NCBI GenBank assembly: GCA_049840935.1
Contig: JASGJA010000023.1
Coordinates: 44,626 to 108,625, forward strand
DNA: 64,000 nt
Direction of reading: 5' to 3'
From: Mesorhizobium_G sp049840935
Lineage (GTDB): Bacteria; Pseudomonadota; Alphaproteobacteria; Rhizobiales; Rhizobiaceae
The notes under the pieces are model-generated. The model saw only the letters and a list, made by a program, of their open reading frames with translations. It was not told where the DNA came from and did not search any database. The position numbers were made by a program, and so were the translations under genes. Below, in pieces: positions 27,085 through 36,259 of this stretch. Each line of letters starts with the position of its first letter. The first letter of the stretch is position 1.

Positions 27085-27614
27085 ATGGCCGTATTGCGCC
27101 GTGCAATCTCAGCACCCCGCCCACCAATGGAATATGACCCTGCGCGAGCGGCGAGAGACGCTCATCGCATTGCCCACACATATTCTCTAGAAACAACTCC
27201 CGTTGACGTTGAGGGTTTAGCAACAGCGCTTGGATTGCGCGTTGAAAGGATCGGGATGGATGAGCGCACCTCCGGATATTTACGCCCCGATGCGAACGGG
27301 TGGACCATAGGAGTTAACTCGTTTCACCACCCAAATCGCCAGCGATTTACAATCGCACATGAAATTGGCCATTACATGCTTCACAGGGATCACGCTCCAT
27401 TTGAGGACGGTTTACTATTCCGACGCGACGTTCAGAAGAACGCCCGAGAACACGAAGCTAATCAGTTCGCCTCGATGCTTCTGATGCCAGAAAGTGAGTT
27501 CAAGCGAGTGGCCAGCAATACAGCATTGATGATGTAGCAAGGAACTTTAGAGTTTCCCGTCAAGCTGCCGAGTACAGACGGGATTTTGTTATTAGCTCAA
27601 TTGGGATTGATTGA
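27085..27614 (+). CDS. ImmA/IrrE-family metallo-endopeptidase, one-base frameshift near 3' end
   Basis: About 176 residues. The start at 27085 (MAVLRRAISAPRPPMEYDPA) has GAGG upstream. The domain (PF06114, M78) is complete: VDVEGLATALGLRVERIGM, then the zinc motif RFTIAHEIGHYMLHRD, and the third ligand in EHEANQFASMLLMPE. The frame breaks at about 27521; one missing base there restores SIDDVARNFRVSRQAAEYR to a TGA at 27614, which overlaps the ATG of the next gene. Relatives cleave repressors of mobile elements or stress regulators. The lack of a repressor gene here is notable. Confidence 0.85.
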
Positions 27615-28765
27615 TGTACTATCCAAACTTGAAAACATCGGACGCAGAATTAAGGGCCGTACGTTTTTTAGATGCGGATACTAAAAGAAAAATCAATCCT
27701 ATTTTTGAGCTGACCCGGTCTAGGAAAACTCTGCTATCGCCCAATGGTTCGTTGCGAAGAAGAATGGATCAGTTGGTTGAAGCATACGGCGGAGGGAATT
27801 TTATATTGGATCTTTCTACAGAAGAAGATCTTATGAATGACGAAACGATTTCGATGTTCGATGAAACTGATGGATATGCAAATTGGAGAAATTTTATAAT
27901 TGAATTTAAAAATCTAAATATAATTCCATGCGCAATGTTTGTAGATGATGGTAACAAGGAAAATTTTAATTTACAAGTAAAATATATCGTTGATAACTTT
28001 GGATCGGTGTGCATTAGAACGTCTGTTCTGGATGAAAATGCTCCTCAATTATATCGATGGGCACTCGAAGCAACTAGTTCACAAAACATATTGTGTTGCG
28101 GAATTACATACTTTGTAGACAAGAAGAGAGCAAAAAACTCGGAGATATCTTGCCAAGAGTACCTCAAAAACGTTGTCGGTAACCGTCCTCCTAAAGCAAT
28201 TCTGTTTCCCGGATCATCTTTTCCTAGGTATGTTACGGAAATGGATGGTTGCAAGGATCTCGAAGGAGAGTTCCAGGCCAATGAGCTGCTCCTTGAGAGA
28301 GAGCTAATGCAACAGTTTCCAAACCTTCCAATTAAGTCGTCGGATTTTGCTTCGGTTCATCCGATCAGGTATCAAACTTCAGGTGGAAACTGGATACCTC
28401 GCATTGATATTTTCGACGGCATGAGCTTTCATTATGTTCGTGCAAGACGAAACGATGGTGGGTACGGATCAGCAGCTCAAACACTTAATAGGTCATTAGT
28501 TTCTAAATTACCTGATTGTTGGGGCAAGCGTCAGATTGAATCGGCAATGAAGGGTATGATAACTGGCGGGAAACCTTCTTTTTGGTTTTGGGTGGGTTTT
28601 TCCTGGTTGCCCCCCGTTGGGTCCCTTCTCCCCAATCACCAAATACGCCGTATCGGGAGGAATAACGACCGGTCTTGGCACCGCACTGATCTGAAATTTG
28701 GCGCATGCCACCCTTTCGGACGGCCTCATCTAGAACCGGCTGCGCTTGCCTTGGTCGTTGCCTAG
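27614..28765 (+). CDS. Beta-family protein (PF14350-like), divergent C-terminus
   Basis: 383 residues from the ATG overlapping the previous stop (TGATG). The N-terminal MYYPNLKTSDAELRAVRFLD and central LFPGSSFPRYVTEMDG segments match the beta family often found beside ImmA/IrrE peptidases in phage- and island-borne clusters. The family's conserved ending can be followed to WGKRQIESAMKG..GGKPSFWFWV. After that (about 28590) the composition switches to high GC and the frame runs on until it overlaps the convergent transglycosylase gene. The tail is probably not native, so this looks like the cassette edge. Function unknown. Confidence 0.75.
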   Translation: MYYPNLKTSDAELRAVRFLDADTKRKINPIFELTRSRKTLLSPNGSLRRRMDQLVEAYGGGNFILDLSTEEDLMNDETISMFDETDGYANWRNFIIEFKNLNIIPCAMFVDDGNKENFNLQVKYIVDNFGSVCIRTSVLDENAPQLYRWALEATSSQNILCCGITYFVDKKRAKNSEISCQEYLKNVVGNRPPKAILFPGSSFPRYVTEMDGCKDLEGEFQANELLLERELMQQFPNLPIKSSDFASVHPIRYQTSGGNWIPRIDIFDGMSFHYVRARRNDGGYGSAAQTLNRSLVSKLPDCWGKRQIESAMKGMITGGKPSFWFWVGFSWLPPVGSLLPNHQIRRIGRNNDRSWHRTDLKFGACHPFGRPHLEPAALALVVA

Positions 28766-29560
28766 CCCGGTTTCATCGAGCAGGCCCATGCGCTTGGCGT
28801 CATAATAATAGCCGCGCTGGTAGAGCTTGTCGGCAACGTCTTCGTTGCCCTTGGCCACCATGTAGGCCCCGCGCAGGTAGCGCACGGCATATTTCAGGTT
28901 TGTCTCCGCATCGAGCAGACCAGTCGCCGCGCCCACATAGCCCATGCCGCGCGCTGTCGCGTGGCTGATCTGCATCAAACCCCAATACGGGCCGTTACGC
29001 GCCTTCGGGTTGAGCGTGCTTTCACGCTTCGCCACGCGGCGCACCAGCGATTCCGGCACTTCATAGTGCTGTGCGTAAGTCTTGATGAGATTGTCGAGTT
29101 CAGGGCTGCGCGCGGCAACTGCGCCGTCAGGTCCAAGCTTGCCGTCAGGCGCTTCCACGGCCATCGGGCGCATACGCAGCGCCAGACCACCCGGATCAAG
29201 GCCATCATCCGCAGAGGCAAGCACCACCGGCGGCGTACCGTTTTCGGCAAGCGCGGGTTGCGGTAAGGCTGCCGCAGCCGCGGGATTGGTAACCGTACCG
29301 CCCGCATAGGCCGCGGGCAGGGAAGCACTTTGTTCGACATCAGCGGCGAGGCTGCGCTGTCCCAGGTCGAGACCAGCAAAGGCGGGATTGGATTCAGGCA
29401 GCGACGCCACGGTCTCCGGCAACGCCGGATCGTCCGGAAAAACGGCTGGTGCAGCATCCGCCAGATTTGGCGTGGTGCTGCTGCCGCTCGTCGCGCATCC
29501 GGCAAGGCCGCTGCATGCAGCCAGCAAAGCCGGAACTATGAAAATCCGCAGTCGCTGCAA
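28730..29560 (-). CDS. Lytic murein transglycosylase (SLT domain) lipoprotein
   Basis: 276 residues. A lipoprotein signal with possible lipobox LSGLAGC-type (CSGLAGCATS, Cys near residue 22), an Ala/Pro-rich linker to about 145, then a C-terminal SLT domain: LDNLIKTYAQHYEVPESLVRRVAKRESTLNPKA with the catalytic Glu in KRES, GLMQISHATARGMGY and LKYAVRYLRGAY. It cleaves peptidoglycan glycan strands at the outer membrane. Its 3' end overlaps the end of the beta-family gene by 36 bp. Confidence 0.88.
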   Translation of the reverse strand: MQRLRIFIVPALLAACSGLAGCATSGSSTTPNLADAAPAVFPDDPALPETVASLPESNPAFAGLDLGQRSLAADVEQSASLPAAYAGGTVTNPAAAAALPQPALAENGTPPVVLASADDGLDPGGLALRMRPMAVEAPDGKLGPDGAVAARSPELDNLIKTYAQHYEVPESLVRRVAKRESTLNPKARNGPYWGLMQISHATARGMGYVGAATGLLDAETNLKYAVRYLRGAYMVAKGNEDVADKLYQRGYYYDAKRMGLLDETGLGNDQGKRSRF

Positions 29561-29722
29561 GCGGTCCCATCTCCAATGTTTAACGGACCCTTACATGACG
29601 TGATCGGCTCCGGCAACCTTTAGCAGGAAACGGGTGGCGCAAATGTCGCAGCAGGCCTATCATCGTTCTTGCTTTGTACTGCACAAAGCCAGTAATATTC
29701 GACGTTCGGGAAGGATTTGGTC

Positions 29723-30268
29723 GTGCCGCATCTCGTGTTTGAATCAGCATTGGGCTGGATGGGAATTGCTTGGCGTGGCGAGGCCGTCACGCGGCTTTGC
29801 ACTCCACAGAGCAACAAGGCCGCTGTCGAGGCGCGTCTGTCGCGTTATGGTTCGCCAGCAGACGCCGACACCCTGCCGCCCTCTATCATCACGACCATCG
29901 ACCTGCTCAAACGTTACGCTGAGGGCGAAACCATCGATTTCTCCGCCGTGACGGTCGATCTGGGCGACGTGGACGCCTTCCACCTTGCCATTTACGACGC
30001 CGCGCGCAAGCTGGGCTTTGGCGAAACCACCACCTATGGCGGCCTTGCAACCGCCGCCGGTCATCCGGGCATGGCACAACAAACCGGGCAGGCGCTCGGT
30101 CAGAATCCCGTTCCGATAATTGTGCCATGCCACCGCATTCTGGCGGCTGGCGGCAAGATCGGCGGCTTTTCCGCTCCGGGCGGATCGCGCACCAAGGAAA
30201 TTCTGCTGTCGCTTGAAGGCGTGCATGTCGGCCCACCGCCGCCCGCACAGTCTGCCTTCGCCTTTTAG
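29723..30268 (+). CDS. ogt: Methylated-DNA-protein-cysteine methyltransferase (Ogt type)
   Basis: 181 residues from a GTG start with AAGGA 7 bases ahead; a TTG at 29717 is the alternative. The active-site motif IIVPCHRILAAGG with the methyl-acceptor Cys is present, preceded by the helix-turn-helix DNA-binding part (LGFGETTTYGGLATAAGHPGMAQQTGQALGQNP). It repairs O6-methylguanine by a suicidal transfer. Its end overlaps the convergent gene at 30265 by 4 bp. Confidence 0.9.
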   Translation: MPHLVFESALGWMGIAWRGEAVTRLCTPQSNKAAVEARLSRYGSPADADTLPPSIITTIDLLKRYAEGETIDFSAVTVDLGDVDAFHLAIYDAARKLGFGETTTYGGLATAAGHPGMAQQTGQALGQNPVPIIVPCHRILAAGGKIGGFSAPGGSRTKEILLSLEGVHVGPPPPAQSAFAF

Positions 30269-30591
30269 CGATCGTTCAGAAGCCAGCGACGCTCGTCATT
30301 ATCCGGCTGTATGCATTGTTTGACCGTGCAACTCGGATTGTCCGCTGTCGGCACGGATTCAAAATCCGTCACCTCACCGAGCTTGCAAAACCGACCGTCG
30401 CTGACGTAGCGCCCATAGAGCGGCAGGCCAGGCGTGTTGCGCGACTGCCAGCGCAATATCACCGCGCCTTCGCGGTTGACCGTCGCCTGCACCTGCGCGC
30501 AACTCATACTCATGGTTTGATAGCGTGAAATCGCTTGCGCCTCGCCAATGGTCAGCGTCATCAATCCCGCACCGATAACCAGCTTCATCAT
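30265..30591 (-). CDS. Small secreted cysteine-containing protein
   Basis: 108 residues with a signal peptide (MMKLVIGAGLMTLTIGEAQA). The mature part carries four cysteines (SCAQVQATVNREGAVIL..., RFCKLGEV, SCTVKQC), suggesting two disulfides in the periplasm. No characterised family is recognised. Confidence 0.65.
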   Translation of the reverse strand: MMKLVIGAGLMTLTIGEAQAISRYQTMSMSCAQVQATVNREGAVILRWQSRNTPGLPLYGRYVSDGRFCKLGEVTDFESVPTADNPSCTVKQCIQPDNDERRWLLNDR

Positions 30592-30662
30592 GGCGAACCC
30601 TCTGCCCTTTCGCGCGAATCTATCAATGAGAAATGCGGCGAAGCTCTGTCCGTTCCCGGCTG

Positions 30663-31460
30663 TCAGCCTATGCGCGAACGCCGCGCGAACGGCACGACAT
30701 TTGGAACGGTCAATGCCGAAACGGCAAGCGGAGAAAGGTCCATCACCGCGCCTGCGGAAAGTGCGGCACCCAATGCGTCACCCGCCAGATAATCGGCTTC
30801 GATCCCAAGCGCCGCCAGCGTTTTCGCACGCCCGTCAACATCGGCAACCATCACCTGCGCGCCCACCTCGTGACAGGACATCACAAACCGCGCCAGTAGC
30901 GCCGCCAGCGCATCACTTTTCGCCGCGCGTTCCAGCCAGTCGCCTTCCATGCGGATCATGTCCGGCTTTACCATGCCAATTGTCTCGGAAAGCGCGGGGT
31001 CATCCAGCCGCGCCACAAGCCCGATGCGGATTCCGCTGCTCCGCAAAAGATCGACGGAAGCCGTGTCCGCGCTGCTGACAAACACGCTGATTTGCTGGTG
31101 CCGTCCGGCAGCCAAATCCTGAAGCATATCAATCGCCAGCCGCAGCCCCGCGCCTGACGCGCTCGGAAAATCCACGAAAAGGTCCAGCGCATCGGCAGCG
31201 CTGCGCGCGTGGTTGCGAATTGCCAGCGTCAGCGCCAGCAGCTCAAACGCCTGCCGCGCCGCAGCTGATGGCATATTGCCCAGCACGGCTTCGGGCGAAA
31301 CGTCCCTGCCCTCCAGTGTTATCGCGGCCAAGCCCTGCGCCGCCACCGGAAACAGCCTTTCATCCATGCGTGCATAAACGGGCCGGTAGCGCGCCCGCGC
31401 CCGGTATTTGCCAAGCAATGCAAACTCAATACCTATTTCATCGCTGAGAATGGTTTCCAC
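30663..31460 (-). CDS. Degenerate EAL-like protein
   Basis: 265 residues from a GTG start with AAAGAG upstream. The fold pattern follows an EAL barrel (YRARARYRPVYARMDERLFPVAAQGLA..., LLRSSGIRIGLVARLDD, VKPDMIRMEGDWLER, SCHEVGAQVMVADVDG), but the EAL/EGL motif, the DD metal pair and the lysine are missing. It is therefore unlikely to hydrolyse c-di-GMP and may bind a nucleotide or partner instead. It follows the intact EAL gene by 14 bp, so the two probably form an operon. Confidence 0.7.
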   Translation of the reverse strand: METILSDEIGIEFALLGKYRARARYRPVYARMDERLFPVAAQGLAAITLEGRDVSPEAVLGNMPSAAARQAFELLALTLAIRNHARSAADALDLFVDFPSASGAGLRLAIDMLQDLAAGRHQQISVFVSSADTASVDLLRSSGIRIGLVARLDDPALSETIGMVKPDMIRMEGDWLERAAKSDALAALLARFVMSCHEVGAQVMVADVDGRAKTLAALGIEADYLAGDALGAALSAGAVMDLSPLAVSALTVPNVVPFARRSRIG

Positions 31461-31474
31461 GGCAGCGCTTCTCT

Positions 31475-32378
31475 TTATCTTTGCCTGCGCACGCGGCGTC
31501 CGAAAACGCGGCGACGCGCACCGCTTTCCGCCGACACTTCACTCACCACGTCGTCCTCAAGCACCTCGCGAAGGGCGGAGCCATCCGCAGCTTCAAACGA
31601 CTCGAAATTGGCCGGAACCGTTTGCGGTCGTCCCAGCGCATAGCCCTGCACCATCGAAACACCACACGCTTCCGAAACTTCCACCTGCCAAGGCTCCTCA
31701 AGTCCCTCGAACAGCGTGCTGATGCCCCGCGATTTCGAACTCGCCCACCATTGCTTTCAGCAAGGCGATGCCCGCGCTCGTTTCCATCAGCCGGGAAATC
31801 CAAAACCCGTCGAACTTCACAATATCCGGCGACAATTCCTGAATCCGGCTCATGTCGGAATCATCTGCGCCGTAATCATCCACCGCGATGCGAAAGCCGT
31901 GGTCACGCAGGGCCTGCACCAAGCCCATAAATGTCTCGTCGGAGGCGAACTTGTTTTCCGTTACCTCGCAAACAATCCGCTGCGGATCGATTTGCGCCTC
32001 ATGCAGCACAAGGCGCATGTCGCGCAGTGCGCTGTCGGCCAGTGAAGGCTCAACGAATACGCCGGGATCGAAATTCACGAACAGCGAGCAATTTTCGTTC
32101 AGGCATTGCGCGGCGTTCAGCAGGTGCAAATTGCGGGTCAGCGTTTCGACGTGATAGCGCTCCAGCGCGGTAAACGTGCTGAAAAACGCTGGCGGCGAAA
32201 GCTGTTCGCCGTCGCGCGTGGGCCGGATTAGCCCTTCAAAGGCATAGGGTGTCAGCCTGCCATTGACGAATGAGAAGATCGGCTGGAACGCGCTGCGAAG
32301 CTGATAAAGCCCCCACACGCCGAACCAGGTGCGATCTTCCGCTCGAACCAGATGGGAAAGAGCCAAACTGCGCGCCAA
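31475..32378 (-). CDS. EAL-domain c-di-GMP phosphodiesterase, one-base frameshift
   Basis: 300 residues across the break. All main catalytic elements are visible: FEGLIRP (EAL motif), LFVNFDP, CEVTENK, AVDDYGADD, VKFDGFWI and, after the shift, FEGLEEPWQ and VQGYALGRP. The frame breaks at about 31726, where a GGGG run (CCCC on the plus strand) has one G too many, so EFEIAGISTLFEGLEE becomes EFEIAGHQHAV. No sensor domain is attached. It should degrade c-di-GMP and so favour motility over biofilm. Homopolymer error is the likely cause of the break. Confidence 0.85.
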
Positions 32379-32550
32379 TGAAAACCCCGAAACCGTTACT
32401 CACGGTGACACTACCGCCACAGGGTTTGACCGGGCGTTAATTTGGGTCATCAGATCTTTCGCTTTGTCTCATTCGAATGGCCGCAACAGGGTTGCATTGC
32501 GCCGCCTGCGGTACAATAGAAGCACCCGGCATTAATCGGAGCCCAAACTC

Positions 32551-33753
32551 ATGGCATTTCTTGCAGACGCCCTTTCCCGCGTGAAGCCCTCCGCAACCAT
32601 CGCGGTCACTCAGAAAGCGCGTGAGCTGAAAAACGCTGGTCGCGACGTGATTGGGCTTGGCGCAGGCGAGCCGGATTTCGATACGCCTGACAATGTCAAG
32701 AACGCAGCCATTGAAGCTATCCGCCGCGGCGAGACGAAGTATCCGCCTGTTTCGGGCATCGTGCCGCTGCGCGAGGCAATCGCCGCCAAGTTCAAGCGGG
32801 AAAACAATCTGGATTACAAACCAGCCCAGACCATTGTCGGCACTGGTGGCAAGCAGATATTGTTCAACGCGTTCATGGCGACACTCAATCCGGGCGATGA
32901 AGTCATCATCCCTTCGCCCTATTGGGTCAGCTACCCGGAAATGGTGGCCATTTGCGGCGGCACTTCGGTGTTCGCGCCCACTTCCATCGATAATGGTTTC
33001 AAGCTCAGCGCCGAAGCACTGGAAAAGGCGATCACGCCGCGCACCAAATGGCTGATGCTCAACTCTCCGTCGAACCCATCCGGCGCGGCCTATACCGAAG
33101 CCGAGCTGCGCGCGCTGGCAGATGTGCTGCTCAAGCATCCGCAAGTGTGGGTGCTAACCGACGATATTTACGAGCATCTCACCTATGGCGACTTCGTGTT
33201 CCGCACCATCGCCGAGGTTGAGCCAAAGCTGTACGAGCGCACGCTCACCATGAACGGCGTCTCCAAAGCATATGCGATGACCGGCTGGCGCATTGGCTAT
33301 GCCGCCGGTCCGATTGAACTGATCAAGGCAATGGACATGATTCAGGGCCAGCAGACCTCCGGCGCGTGCACCATCGCGCAATGGGCATCGGTTGAGGCGC
33401 TTAACGGCCCGCAGGATTTCGTCCACAAAAACAAGGCGATATTCCAGAACCGGCGCGATCTTGTTGTATCCATGCTCAATCAGGCGCGCGGCATTGAGTG
33501 CCCCTCGCCCGAAGGCGCGTTTTACGTGTATCCGTCCTGCGCAAAGCTGATCGGCAAGAAAACGCCGAACGGCAAGGTCATCGACGGCGACGAAACCTTC
33601 TGCTCAGAGCTTCTGGAAACGGAGGGCGTCGCGGTTGTTTTTGGCTCGGCCTTTGGTCTTGGCCCCAACTTCCGCATTTCTTACGCGACGTCTGATAAGC
33701 TTCTGGAAGAAGCCTGCACCCGCATCCAGCGCTTCACGGCGTCGTTGATTTAA
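32551..33753 (+). CDS. aatA: Aspartate aminotransferase (class I/II PLP enzyme)
   Basis: 400 residues. GLGAGEPDFDTPDNVKNAA, GTGGKQILFNAFMATLNPGDEVIIPSPYWVSYPEM, NSPSNPSGA and the PLP-lysine motif NGVSKAYAMTGWRIGYA match class Ib aspartate aminotransferases. The C-terminal FRISYATSD holds the substrate-carboxylate arginine. It interconverts aspartate and oxaloacetate; some relatives also act on prephenate. Single gene, followed at once by a copy of the long repeat. Confidence 0.93.
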   Translation: MAFLADALSRVKPSATIAVTQKARELKNAGRDVIGLGAGEPDFDTPDNVKNAAIEAIRRGETKYPPVSGIVPLREAIAAKFKRENNLDYKPAQTIVGTGGKQILFNAFMATLNPGDEVIIPSPYWVSYPEMVAICGGTSVFAPTSIDNGFKLSAEALEKAITPRTKWLMLNSPSNPSGAAYTEAELRALADVLLKHPQVWVLTDDIYEHLTYGDFVFRTIAEVEPKLYERTLTMNGVSKAYAMTGWRIGYAAGPIELIKAMDMIQGQQTSGACTIAQWASVEALNGPQDFVHKNKAIFQNRRDLVVSMLNQARGIECPSPEGAFYVYPSCAKLIGKKTPNGKVIDGDETFCSELLETEGVAVVFGSAFGLGPNFRISYATSDKLLEEACTRIQRFTASLI

Positions 33754-33764
33754 GGGGTCGCGAG

Positions 33765-33919
33765 ACCCCTCATCCGCCTGCCGGCACCTTCTCCCTCAAG
33801 GGGAGAAGGGAGAATTGGCAACGCCGGTCCTAATCACCAACGTCTCAGATTATGCGAGGCGTATCGATTATCTGCCTTCTCCCCTTGAGGGAGAAGGTGC
33901 CGGCAGGCGGATGAGGGGT
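33765..33919. repeat. RIME-like palindromic element, copy E
   Basis: Intact 155-bp copy in the 327-bp gap between the aminotransferase and EF-G-like genes. The rest of the gap (33920-34080) holds no clear gene; a GGAGG site precedes the next start. Confidence 0.9.
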
Positions 33920-34080
33920 TTGCTTCATAGCCATCCCCCTCCACCCCCTTGCCGTTCGCTGTCACAGTTGTACGATGGCTTATGGCTGCTGCCGGAGGAG
34001 GCTGCGGCCATGCGACGGCCGGAATGGCCAGTGGTCGTGACAGGCCGCCGCTCACCAACCCGATTGAGTGGAGGTCAGTC

Positions 34081-36132
34081 ATGGGAAATCGCGCCGGAGG
34101 AAGGCGAACGGGGCCGAAATGCGTTGCCATTGTCGGTCCCTTTGCAAGCGGTAAGTCCACCCTGCTCGAAGCAATATTGGCCCGCACGGGCGCCGTCCCG
34201 CGTCAAAATGCAATAGGCTCGGGCAATACGGTTGCGGACCACAGTGCGGAGGCGAAGGTTCACGCGATGAGCGTTGAGGCCACCGTCGCCACCACCACAT
34301 TTATGGGCGAAAGCCTGACATTCATCGATTGCCCCGGCTCCATCGAGTTCGCCTATGAGGCAGAGCCTGTACTTGCCGCCTGCGACGTGGCCGTTGTCGT
34401 GGCCGAAGCTGACGAAAAGAAAATCCCGGCTTTGCAACTCGTCATGCGCAAGCTGGACGATCTCGGCGTGCCGCGCATTCTGTTCCTGAACAAGATCGAC
34501 CGCACCGCCGGTGGCGTCCGCGACGTGCTAAAACTTCTGCAACCCGCCAGTTCTCGCCCCCTGCTTCTGCGCCAGATTCCGCTGCGCAAGGATGGCAGCG
34601 TCATCGGCTCTATCGACCTCGCACTTGAGCGCGCCTATGTCTGGCGCGAGTTTGCGGAAAGCGAAATCACCGAAATTCCCGGCGATGAAAAGGCCCGCGA
34701 GATCGAAGCGCGCTTCCATATGCTGGAAACGCTGGCCGATCACGACGATCTGCTCATGGAGCAACTGCTCGAAGACAAAGAGCCCCCGCGCGACGAGGTG
34801 TTCGACGATCTTTCGGCGGACCTTCGCGACGGCGCCGTCACACCCGTGTTCATCGGCACCGCTGAAAAAGGCAACGGCGTTCTGCGCCTGCTGAAATCCA
34901 TCCGTCACGACGCGCCCGACGTCACCGCAACCGCCAAACGTCTCGGCGTGCCGGAAAAGGCGGGCGCGGTCGTGCAAATCATGAAGACGATCCACACACC
35001 GCATGGCGGCAAGCTGTCCGTTTCGCGCGTTCTCTCCGGCAGCGTTTCAGATGGCACGGAGCTTTACCTGCCCGGCGGCAATCCGGTCAAAATCTCCGGC
35101 ATCTACACTCTGCTGGGCACCGCCCAGACCAAGACCGGCACCGCCGCGATTGGCGAAACCGTTGCGCTCGGCAAGCTGGACGAAGCTGCCACCGGCCAAA
35201 CGCTGACCTCCGCAAAGTTCGGCATGCCGCCGCTGATCGAACTCGCCGCACCGCAGCCGGTCTATGCCTTCGCGCTGCGCCCGAAAGAGCGCAAGGACGA
35301 GGTGAAAATGTCGGCAGCGATCCATCGCCTCGCCGATGAAGACCCGTCCCTTTCGCTCGAACACAATCAGGATACGGGCGAAACGATCTTGTCAGGCCAC
35401 GGTGAAATGCATTTGCGCGTCGTGCGCGAACGGCTGGAGGGGCGCAATCAGATACCCATCGAAAGCCGCGAGCCGTCCGTTCCCTATCGCGAAACGATCC
35501 GCAAATCCGTGACCCAGCGCGGTCGGCACAAGAAGCAGTCCGGCGGGCACGGCCAGTTCGGCGATGTCGTCATCGACATAAAGCCGCTGTCGCGTGGCGG
35601 CGGTTTCGAATTCACGGAAAGCATCACCGGCGGTGTCGTGCCGCGTCAATATATACCCTCCGTGGAAACCGGCGTGCGCGACTATCTAAAGTCTGGCCCG
35701 CTTGGTTTTCCGGTCGTGGATATAACCGTCAACCTTCAGGACGGATCGTATCACACCGTGGATTCGTCAGACATGGCGTTTCAAATGGCGGCGAAACTCG
35801 CCATGAAGGAGGGCATGGCGGCCTGCAGTCCGGTCTTGCTGGAACCCATCATGAAGGTCGAAATCTTCACACCATCAGACGCCACCGCCAAGATCACCGC
35901 GCTGGTCCCACAACGTCGCGGCCAGATTTTGGGCTATGATGGCCGCGAGGGCTGGCCCGGTTGGGATGTTGTCGAAGCCACCATGCCGCAGTCGGAAATC
36001 AGCGATCTCATCATTGAGCTTCGCTCCGCTACGGCTGGCGTCGCGAGTTACCGCGCCACATTCGACCACATGGCCGAACTCACCGGGCGGCTGGCCGACG
36101 AGGTCATGAACTCGGCAGGAAAGGCAGCCTAG
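34081..36132 (+). CDS. EF-G-like translation GTPase (divergent paralogue)
   Basis: 683 residues from the ATG at 34081 with GGAGG ahead. G1 is GPFASGKST, G3 is DCPGS and G4 is NKID, so GTP binding is kept, but the first GTPase switch is much shorter and different from true EF-G. Domains II-V follow (MSAAIHRLADEDPSLSLEHNQDTGETILSGHGEMHLRV for domain III, and a domain IV GGHGQFGDVVIDIKPL). This matches the EF-G-like subfamily found besides fusA in Rhizobiales. It may act in ribosome recycling or stress. No rps/tuf genes are nearby. Confidence 0.85.
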   Translation: MGNRAGGRRTGPKCVAIVGPFASGKSTLLEAILARTGAVPRQNAIGSGNTVADHSAEAKVHAMSVEATVATTTFMGESLTFIDCPGSIEFAYEAEPVLAACDVAVVVAEADEKKIPALQLVMRKLDDLGVPRILFLNKIDRTAGGVRDVLKLLQPASSRPLLLRQIPLRKDGSVIGSIDLALERAYVWREFAESEITEIPGDEKAREIEARFHMLETLADHDDLLMEQLLEDKEPPRDEVFDDLSADLRDGAVTPVFIGTAEKGNGVLRLLKSIRHDAPDVTATAKRLGVPEKAGAVVQIMKTIHTPHGGKLSVSRVLSGSVSDGTELYLPGGNPVKISGIYTLLGTAQTKTGTAAIGETVALGKLDEAATGQTLTSAKFGMPPLIELAAPQPVYAFALRPKERKDEVKMSAAIHRLADEDPSLSLEHNQDTGETILSGHGEMHLRVVRERLEGRNQIPIESREPSVPYRETIRKSVTQRGRHKKQSGGHGQFGDVVIDIKPLSRGGGFEFTESITGGVVPRQYIPSVETGVRDYLKSGPLGFPVVDITVNLQDGSYHTVDSSDMAFQMAAKLAMKEGMAACSPVLLEPIMKVEIFTPSDATAKITALVPQRRGQILGYDGREGWPGWDVVEATMPQSEISDLIIELRSATAGVASYRATFDHMAELTGRLADEVMNSAGKAA

Positions 36133-36148
36133 GAGGAATATAGACATG

Positions 36149-36181
36149 ACCCCTCATCTGCCTGTCCAAGGATGAGGGGTA
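36149..36181. repeat. Miniature copy of the long repeat, copy F
   Basis: Only the outer ends remain: CCCCTCATCTGCCTG-TCCA-AGGATGAGGGG, about 30 bp. Confidence 0.75.
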
Positions 36182-36259
36182 TGAAACATCGCAAATTCCG
36201 CCTCATCCATGTAACAATGCTCTTCATCGCCGCGAAACACGGACAAAGGAGTATCCGTC

